6,272 nt of DNA from Acidobacteriota bacterium. GTDB lineage: Bacteria; Acidobacteriota; Terriglobia; Terriglobales; Acidobacteriaceae. How positions within the stretch are numbered: the first letter of the stretch is position 1; each line of letters starts with the position of its first letter. The position numbers and the translations under genes were made by a program. Below are positions 1 to 4,966 of the stretch, piece after piece. The stretch is from the NCBI GenBank assembly GCA_021810175.1, contig JAJZJJ010000186.1, positions 1 through 6,272 of the forward strand, given 5' to 3'. The notes under the pieces were generated by a model. That model was not told the origin of the DNA and did no database searches. It worked only from the letters and a program-made list of their open reading frames with translations.

Positions 1-580
1 GGTGCTGGCGGATGTGGGGCTGGTGGGCTATCCGAATGTGGGCAAATCCACGTTGATCTCGCGCATTTCCGCGGCGCGGCCGAAGATTGCCGATTACCCG
101 TTCACGACTCTGGAGCCGCACCTGGGCGTAGTCACCATCGGCGAGGCTCCCTACGAGGAGAGCTATGTGGTGGCGGATATTCCGGGGCTGATCGAAGGAG
201 CGCATGAGGGAGCTGGCCTTGGAATGCAGTTCCTGCGCCACATTGAGCGGACGCGGGTTCTGGTGCACCTGGTGGACGTATCGGACGGCAGCGGGCGGCC
301 TGATCCGGCGGAGGACTTCCGCGTGATCGTCGGAGAGCTGAAAAGCTTTGGGCACGAACTGGAGAAGAAGCCGATGATTGTGGTCGCCTCCAAGGCCGAC
401 GTTGCTAACCCGGCGAAGCTGAAGAAGCTGGAGACCCTGGCGAAGCGGCGGAAGCTGCCGTTCTATGCCATTTCGGCAGTGACCGGCATGGGAGTGGACA
501 AGCTGAAGTACGCAATTGGGGAGCGCGTGCGTGAGTTGCGGCTGGAGGCGCCGGAGCCGGCGGCGGGAGCGAGCGTCTGA
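1..580 (+). CDS. obg: GTPase Obg (CgtA), C-terminal part; 5' end outside window
   Basis: Obg is a slow GTPase that binds the large ribosomal subunit and acts in late 50S assembly and stress control. The visible 192 codons cover the whole G domain. G1 is GYPNVGKST (visible residues 9-17), the switch I stretch is [11 protein letters not shown] (32-42), G3 is DIPGLIEGA (59-67), G4 is SKAD (130-133) and G5 is SAVTG (158-162). The frame is open to the left edge, and the GTG at base 2 is an internal valine of the conserved LADVGLVG stretch, not a start. The glycine-rich Obg fold of roughly 150-160 residues, normally ahead of the G domain, must therefore lie upstream. The protein ends about 24 residues after G5 in an Ala/Pro-rich tail, so it has no OCT domain and no acidic tail. 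G4 has Ser where Asn is usual (NKxD). The family call is secure. Confidence 0.96.
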   Translation, partial: VLADVGLVGYPNVGKSTLISRISAARPKIADYPFTTLEPHLGVVTIGEAPYEESYVVADIPGLIEGAHEGAGLGMQFLRHIERTRVLVHLVDVSDGSGRPDPAEDFRVIVGELKSFGHELEKKPMIVVASKADVANPAKLKKLETLAKRRKLPFYAISAVTGMGVDKLKYAIGERVRELRLEAPEPAAGASV

Positions 581-584
581 GCGG

Positions 585-1760
585 TCAGGAAATCATGCCT
601 GGCAGGCTGGCGAGGCAGAGCGCGGCCTGAGCGAGGATGAGCAGAGCCGCAATCCAGAGGAACGGGCGACGCCAGCGCGTCTCCAGCGCATCCGCGAAGA
701 CTCCGCCGACAAAGGCGATGAGGAACGGCAGTGCCCAGAGCCAGGGAGCCGCAGGCAGCCGCGGGACAGCCAGCACCATCAGGAGGCCTCCCACGAGCAG
801 CGGAGAGGTGTTGCCGAAGTAGCGGGAGCGGCGCTGTGCGGCGTAGAGAGCCAGGGAGCCGGCAAGCGCAAGGGAAAATCCCGCATTGGATGGGCTTGAG
901 AAGAAGCGCCGCGCGGGCTGGGCAGAAAACCCGAAGCGACCGGCGCCGCTGCGAAAGATGGAAATGACAGCATCCGGACTGAAGCCGCAGCAGGCAAAGA
1001 GCAGGAGAGCCGCGCCCGCGATCCAGAGGAGGAGCAGAGCCGGAATCCAGGCGCGATGATCCTCGGCGACCCAGGTCATGAAGATGGCCATGAGGAGTAG
1101 AGCAACCTCGAAGGCGGCAATATGCGCAGCCGCCGTGAATCCCAGGATGACAACCAGCAGCAGAATTCTGGGACGCCATTTCCGGCGAGGACCGAGCATG
1201 GCATGGGAAACGCCGATGGCGGTGTAGACGGCGGCAAAGAGGCCAAAAGCCGCCAGAATGTTGTTGTTGGGGATGGTTGCCAGTTGCACGACTCCGGGCA
1301 TGAAGCAGTAGAGCGCCAGGGAGATGTAGCCGCCTTCGTTTCCGAAAAGGCGGCGGGTCACCCACCAGAGACAGGCTCCAAGAGCCAGGGCGGCGAGGAT
1401 GAAGGGGCAGGCGAGCAGTATCCGGGATCCTGCGCCGAAGCGGCGAATATCCGATGCGTTTGCTGTCTCCGGCTGCCCGGCCCAGGCGCGATGAAGCGCC
1501 AGGGGAACGGCGATGGCGAGGCGGGCCAGAGAGCCGTCGTCGTTGTTTTGACACGCGGCGGAACCGCCGGCAGGCATCGACGGAACTGGCAACGCTTCGC
1601 TTCCGCGGGGGGCGACCTGCCCGAGCGAGGGGGCAACAGGACGCCTGGCGCTGACCCACAGACACTGTCCCAGGAGGAGGAGGAGAGTGAGAGCCGCAAT
1701 CTTCTGCGGTCTTTCAAAGCGGAATTTGCGGAGGCGGTGGTGCGAGTGCGCTGAGGTCAT
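585..1760 (-). CDS. Polytopic membrane protein, possible divergent GT-C glycosyltransferase
   Basis: I do not recognise a named family for this 391-residue protein. A basic N-terminus precedes a first membrane segment (about 20-36) and a likely extracytoplasmic loop (about 40-110). About nine further hydrophobic segments follow, near 113-134, 143-160, 167-187, 198-214, 215-231, 238-258, 293-308, 319-334 and 339-357, with a last one at 366-387. The layout recalls GT39/ArnT-like enzymes: a first-loop acidic pair NDDGSLARLA (73-82), then a helix followed by RRLFG (136-140), then LATIPNNNILAAF (160-172), where GT39 proteins have an Asp-bearing segment. It is shorter than usual for GT39 (500 or more residues), and the match is by eye only. 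The ATG at 1760 has AAAGG four bases upstream. Overlapping frames on both strands are Arg-rich or low in hydrophobic pattern, while this frame gives clean membrane helices. The stop lies 4 bases from the obg stop, in convergent orientation. A transporter or other membrane protein remains possible. Confidence 0.82.
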   Translation of the reverse strand: MTSAHSHHRLRKFRFERPQKIAALTLLLLLGQCLWVSARRPVAPSLGQVAPRGSEALPVPSMPAGGSAACQNNDDGSLARLAIAVPLALHRAWAGQPETANASDIRRFGAGSRILLACPFILAALALGACLWWVTRRLFGNEGGYISLALYCFMPGVVQLATIPNNNILAAFGLFAAVYTAIGVSHAMLGPRRKWRPRILLLVVILGFTAAAHIAAFEVALLLMAIFMTWVAEDHRAWIPALLLLWIAGAALLLFACCGFSPDAVISIFRSGAGRFGFSAQPARRFFSSPSNAGFSLALAGSLALYAAQRRSRYFGNTSPLLVGGLLMVLAVPRLPAAPWLWALPFLIAFVGGVFADALETRWRRPFLWIAALLILAQAALCLASLPGMIS

Positions 1761-1920
1761 GTGACCTTTGTCAGTGTAACGGAGGGGATTGGGTAGCCTG
1801 CGGACAGCCTGTCAGAGGCCTCAAGAACGATGCGGCAGAGCCGATAAAGGGGGGAGTTGCCTCATCAGAAAGGCCGGAAATTGCCCAGGGCCATAGCAGG
1901 GCGAGACCGGGTGCAGGTCC
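1761..1920. promoter_or_regulatory. Divergent intergenic region between membrane-protein and EAL-HDOD genes
   Basis: These 160 bases separate two divergently oriented genes and must hold both start regions if the chosen starts are right. On the - side AAAGG sits four bases before the ATG, and TACACT (1771-1776 read on -) is a partial -10 match without a good -35. On the + side I find no convincing promoter. GATAAA at 1843-1848 is the nearest -10 candidate and also lacks a -35. The only marked symmetry is GACAGCCTGTC at 1803-1813, followed by the palindrome GAGGCCTC at 1815-1822. No small ORF with a good start was found. Confidence 0.4.
1803..1813. repeat. Short perfect palindrome, possible operator half-sites
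   Basis: GACAG and CTGTC flank a single C, so the site is symmetric around one base and too tight to form an RNA hairpin. AGCCTG also occurs twice with an 11-base spacing (1795-1800 and 1806-1811), about one helical turn. Its place between two divergent genes is what an operator would need, but short palindromes also arise by chance and I know no regulator for this motif. Confidence 0.2.
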
Positions 1921-3174
1921 ATGAACGATCCGAGCAGGAGTCTGAACGCAGGAAGAGCCGATCTGCCAGCGAACGCGATGCCATCCCGCTTTTTGGGACG
2001 CCAACCCATTGTGGACGAGCAGTGCCGGCTCTTTGGATACGAACTGCTGTTCCGCCCCTCGGCCGACAATGCGTTTTCGGGCGATCCGGAGGACGCTACG
2101 CGCGAAGTGCTGGACCACTGGCTGATGCTGATGCCGGAGCAGGAGGACATCGCCGTATTTGTGAACTGCACGCGCACCGCGCTGGTGGAAGGAGTGGTCC
2201 GACTGCTGCCTCCGGCGGCAACGGTACTGGAGATTCTGGAGGATGTGCAGCCCGATCCGGAACTGCTCCGAGCCTGCCGGGCGCTGAAGAAGCAGGGTTA
2301 CAGGTTTGCCCTGGACGATTTTGTTCCGCTGCGCTCCAGGGAAGCGCTGCTGGAGTTCGCTGATTTTGTGAAGATTGATTTTCGCTCATCATCCCGGCGA
2401 ACCCGTCAGGAAATCGACAGGTTTCTGGCCGGGGGGTGGGCGCTGCGCATCGCCGAGAAGATAGAGACGGAGGCGGAGATGCAGATGGCGCGGGAGGAAG
2501 GCTGTCTGCTGTTCCAGGGGTACTTCTTTTCGCGCCCGATGCTGGTCTCGTCCCGATCGCTGCCGCAAAACCGGCTGGTGTATCTTCGGCTGCTGGCGGA
2601 GCTGAATGAGGTTCCGGCAGATCTGCGCAAGGTGGAATCCCTGGTTCTTTCCGATACGACCCTGTGCTATCGGGTTCTGCGGCTGGCGAACTCAGCGATG
2701 CAGGGGCACGCCAGCGTGGTGACGACCGTGCGGGAGGCGCTGCTGCTGGTGGGAGACGACGCGATGCGGCACATGGTCACGGTGGCGCTGGCGGGCGTCC
2801 TGAGCGGGCATCGGCCGGCGCCGCTGGTTTCCATGGCGCTGATCCGCGCGCGTTTTTGCGAACTTCTGGCTCCCTCGCTTTCGCTGCAGCCGCAGCCGCT
2901 TTACCTGCTGGGAATGCTGTCGCTGCTGGACGTTCTGCTGGAGAGCCCCATGCCGCGCGTGCTGAAAAGCCTGCCCCTTTCGTGCGAGATGAAGTCGGCT
3001 CTGATGGGCGAAAACAGCCCGCTGCGGCCGGCTCTGGAGCTCATACGCTGTCTCGAAGCCTGCGAATGGGAGAAATGCGAGTCCATCCGGCAGGCCCTCG
3101 GATTACAGGAAAGCGAGACAGCTGCCATGTATGTGGAAGCGGTACGCTGGTCTTCGCAGGCACTGGCGCGGTAG
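1921..3174 (+). CDS. EAL-HDOD signalling protein (COG3434, YuxH/CdgJ type)
   Basis: This is a 417-residue cytoplasmic protein with no membrane segment, the usual length for EAL-HDOD proteins. The EAL domain (about 22-210) shows ELLFR (41-45, the EAL signature), VNCT (81-84), LEILED (103-108), LDDF (131-134), KIDF (151-154), AEKIET (178-183) and FQGYFFSRP (198-206). Most metal and catalytic positions of c-di-GMP phosphodiesterases therefore have candidates, but loop 6 after DDF reads VPLRS instead of GTGYSSL. The HDOD domain (about 218-400) starts at RLVYLRLLAELN and includes LCYRVLRLANSAM (248-260). HDOD proteins lack the catalytic His-Asp set of HD hydrolases and act as signalling scaffolds. 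The start is uncertain. The ATG at 1921 has only a close AGG, while the ATG at 1978 would remove 19 residues and begin right before the conserved FLGRQPIVD, but it has no Shine-Dalgarno either. The likely role is c-di-GMP hydrolysis or sensing; activity cannot be told from sequence. Confidence 0.93.
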   Translation: MNDPSRSLNAGRADLPANAMPSRFLGRQPIVDEQCRLFGYELLFRPSADNAFSGDPEDATREVLDHWLMLMPEQEDIAVFVNCTRTALVEGVVRLLPPAATVLEILEDVQPDPELLRACRALKKQGYRFALDDFVPLRSREALLEFADFVKIDFRSSSRRTRQEIDRFLAGGWALRIAEKIETEAEMQMAREEGCLLFQGYFFSRPMLVSSRSLPQNRLVYLRLLAELNEVPADLRKVESLVLSDTTLCYRVLRLANSAMQGHASVVTTVREALLLVGDDAMRHMVTVALAGVLSGHRPAPLVSMALIRARFCELLAPSLSLQPQPLYLLGMLSLLDVLLESPMPRVLKSLPLSCEMKSALMGENSPLRPALELIRCLEACEWEKCESIRQALGLQESETAAMYVEAVRWSSQALAR

Positions 3175-3215
3175 GCAAATTCCGCGAGAATCTGCACGGC
3201 GAAAGAACGGTTCTC

Positions 3216-3221
3216 TATAAT
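3216..3221 (+). promoter_or_regulatory. TATAAT -10 box placed for a (near-)leaderless transcript
   Basis: A perfect TATAAT lies in the 55-base gap after the EAL-HDOD stop, with only eight bases between it and the ATG at 3230. Transcription would begin at about 3227-3230, at or just before the start codon. No good -35 is present; TGCACG at 3193-3198 matches TTGACA at three of six positions with a 17-base spacer. No Shine-Dalgarno sequence precedes this ATG, which agrees with leaderless translation. The box could be chance in this short gap, where the local AT content is higher than in the genes. Confidence 0.5.
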
Positions 3222-3229
3222 CGGCACTG

Positions 3230-4942
3230 ATGACCAGCCTGCGCACTGCCAAGCGGTTCGTGTTTCCGTTGCTTGGGATATGGGTGCTGCTGTACGCGTC
3301 GTTCTCGATGGTGCGGCCTCCGCTGCTGGATGGCGCCGACGCACTGAGTGCGGAGATCGCCCGGGAGATGCTGACGCGTGGCGACTGGGTGACGCCTTTC
3401 GCCAACGGCATCCGCTACGCCCAACACCCGCCGTTGCTTTACTGGACGATCGCCGCCAGCTTCAGCGTATTCGGGGTGAGCGACTGGGCGGCTCGGCTGC
3501 CGATCGCACTGGCGACGCTGCTGCTGTTCGTCGCGACCTTCTCTCTCGGGCGCCGGATCTTCCACTCCGCTGCCGCGGCCTTCTATGCAACTCTGGCGCT
3601 GCTGACGTCTTACGGAGTCTTTCTCTTCGGGCATTTTCTGCTGCGGGACGTGTTCCTGTGCCTGTGGACCACACTCGCCATCAACTGCTTCTTTCGCTCG
3701 CTCCAGCAGAAGAAGCACAAACTGAGTTCGGCGCTGGGATTTGCGGCGTGCTGTGCGCTCGGCGTCCTGACCCAGGGCGTCGCCGGGGTGATCTTCCCGG
3801 TCGCTATTGCGGTTTTGTACCTGGCGTTCACTCGTAATCTGCGCCATCTGCTGAGCTGGTACCCGGCGGCGGGGATTGTGCTGTTTTTCGCGATGGTGCT
3901 GCCGGTCCACATTGCGGCAGCGATTGCTTCGGGGCACCTGAGAGTCGCCAGCCTGCTGCCGCCGATGACCGGGGGCCGGGTACCGCTCTACATTTTCTGG
4001 CCGCTCCTGCTGCTGTGGACGATTCCCTGGTGTGCGTTTTCCATTCGGGCGCTGCGCGTGGGCGCGTCACCGGATCCGGAGCATCGCCGCGAAGCGCGGC
4101 TGCTGTGCGTGATCTGGATTCTGGTGGTTCTGGTGTACTTCAGCTTCTCCGCACGGCTGGAGTTCAATGTTCTGACCGCGCTGCCGCCGATGGCGCTTCT
4201 GGCCGGTGGATGGCTGGCCGAAGACGAATCGCTGCCGCACCATCAGGGGCGGGTTGCGGCGTGGATTCTGTTTCTGGTGGGAATGTGCTGTGCGGCCGTG
4301 GTGGCGTATTTTCTGTTCGCGGCTCCAGGGGTGGCGCCGGGAGTGGACATTGCGACGCTGCTCCGTCCCGATTCCGGCCAGCACGCGGTCTTTTTCGGGT
4401 TCTTTCTCGATCTGACACGGGCCGCCATGGGGGCATTCAGGGGCCCCCTGTGGGTCGTGCTATGGGCTTTGCTGGTTGGCGTAACGGGAGGACTTTGGTT
4501 CCGGCTGCGCGATAACGCCAGGATGGCCAACTGCTTTCTTGCAGGCATGACGATCGCAATCCTGATTGCGGCTCATCTGGCGCTGAATACTTTCTCTCCC
4601 GTGCTATCGTCGGAGATTCTTGCCGAGGCGATTAAGCCTGAGGTTCAGCCCTCCGACAAGATCGTGGTGAATGGGCAGCTGGAGCAGGCGTCATCGTTTG
4701 TGTTCTACCTGGAGCGCCAGGCGCTGATATTGAACGGCAACACCGCGCACGCGGTTCCCGGCTCCGGCCTGTTTGTGGACCAGGCGGATGTGGCGAAGCT
4801 GTGGACCGGACCAGACCGGGTATGGCTGTGGAGCACCGACGCCACGCTGCCGCAGCTCCCGAGCCCGGTGTACGTGATCGGCCGGAGCGGGGGCAAGGAA
4901 GTCGTGAGCAACGAACCGAACTCAGGCGGAGCAGTGTTCTAG
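3230..4942 (+). CDS. GT39/ArnT-like polytopic membrane glycosyltransferase
   Basis: GT-C enzymes of this family move a sugar from a polyprenyl-phosphate donor to an acceptor on the outer face of the inner membrane. After TM1 (about 10-28) comes the first-loop motif DGADALSAEIAREML (34-48), then GDWVTPFANG (51-60) and HPPLLYW (66-72), matching the (D)E.RYAEIAREM..GDW.....NG.....KPPL.YW pattern of ArnT-like proteins. Further matches are RLPIA (89-93), RRIFHSAAAAF (108-118), a segment with Asp140 (LLRDVFLCLW), LGVLTQGVAGVIFP (177-190) and FSARLEFNVLTALPPMALL (306-324). About ten more hydrophobic segments run to about 453, followed by a soluble C-terminal domain of about 115 residues (456-570), probably periplasmic. 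The total of 570 residues is typical. Differences from the consensus are Ala38 after Asp37 instead of Glu, Gln in LTQG instead of Lys, and loss of the Lys and Tyr usual before the late LP. The ATG at 3230 has no Shine-Dalgarno but a -10 box just upstream. The acceptor and the sugar are unknown. Confidence 0.9.
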   Translation: MTSLRTAKRFVFPLLGIWVLLYASFSMVRPPLLDGADALSAEIAREMLTRGDWVTPFANGIRYAQHPPLLYWTIAASFSVFGVSDWAARLPIALATLLLFVATFSLGRRIFHSAAAAFYATLALLTSYGVFLFGHFLLRDVFLCLWTTLAINCFFRSLQQKKHKLSSALGFAACCALGVLTQGVAGVIFPVAIAVLYLAFTRNLRHLLSWYPAAGIVLFFAMVLPVHIAAAIASGHLRVASLLPPMTGGRVPLYIFWPLLLLWTIPWCAFSIRALRVGASPDPEHRREARLLCVIWILVVLVYFSFSARLEFNVLTALPPMALLAGGWLAEDESLPHHQGRVAAWILFLVGMCCAAVVAYFLFAAPGVAPGVDIATLLRPDSGQHAVFFGFFLDLTRAAMGAFRGPLWVVLWALLVGVTGGLWFRLRDNARMANCFLAGMTIAILIAAHLALNTFSPVLSSEILAEAIKPEVQPSDKIVVNGQLEQASSFVFYLERQALILNGNTAHAVPGSGLFVDQADVAKLWTGPDRVWLWSTDATLPQLPSPVYVIGRSGGKEVVSNEPNSGGAVF

Positions 4943-4944
4943 GG

Positions 4945-4966
4945 CCTGCTACTTCTCAAAAGCAGG
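4945..4966. terminator. Small hairpin at the convergent gene ends, weak terminator candidate
   Basis: CCTGCT (4945-4950) pairs perfectly with AGCAGG (4961-4966) around a 10-base loop. It begins just past the glycosyltransferase stop and overlaps the end of the opposing FG-GAP gene. The position suits a shared bidirectional terminator. Neither strand carries a T tract after the stem, so it is not a classical intrinsic terminator, and a 6-bp stem may be chance. Confidence 0.3.

Noticed and set aside
2..4. Treating the GTG at base 2 as the obg start
   Set aside because: It falls immediately before the conserved G1 region, and Obg proteins carry a large N-terminal domain ahead of it, so the gene simply begins outside the window.
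597..607. GCCTG-G-CAGGC as a terminator for obg
   Set aside because: A one-base centre cannot loop, only a 3-bp stem would remain, there is no T tract, and it lies inside the opposing gene.
463..1665. 400-residue open frame on - overlapping obg and the membrane-protein gene
   Set aside because: It is Arg/Pro/Ser-rich with no domain or membrane pattern, overlaps the real obg end, and lies in a shifted frame of the membrane-protein gene. High GC content explains the long frame.
1122..1754. 210-residue open frame on + opposite the membrane-protein gene
   Set aside because: The Gly/Glu/Arg/Gln-rich translation has no recognisable fold or ribosome binding site. It is the antisense shadow of a Leu/Ala-rich membrane protein.
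1843..1848. GATAAA as the -10 box of the EAL-HDOD gene
   Set aside because: There is no -35-like hexamer at 16-18 bases upstream, and it would give a leader of about 70 bases with no other support.
2664..3230. 188-residue open frame on + inside the EAL-HDOD gene
   Set aside because: It is an Ala/Gly/Arg-rich out-of-frame reading of the HDOD region; the HDOD frame is intact and conserved in pattern.
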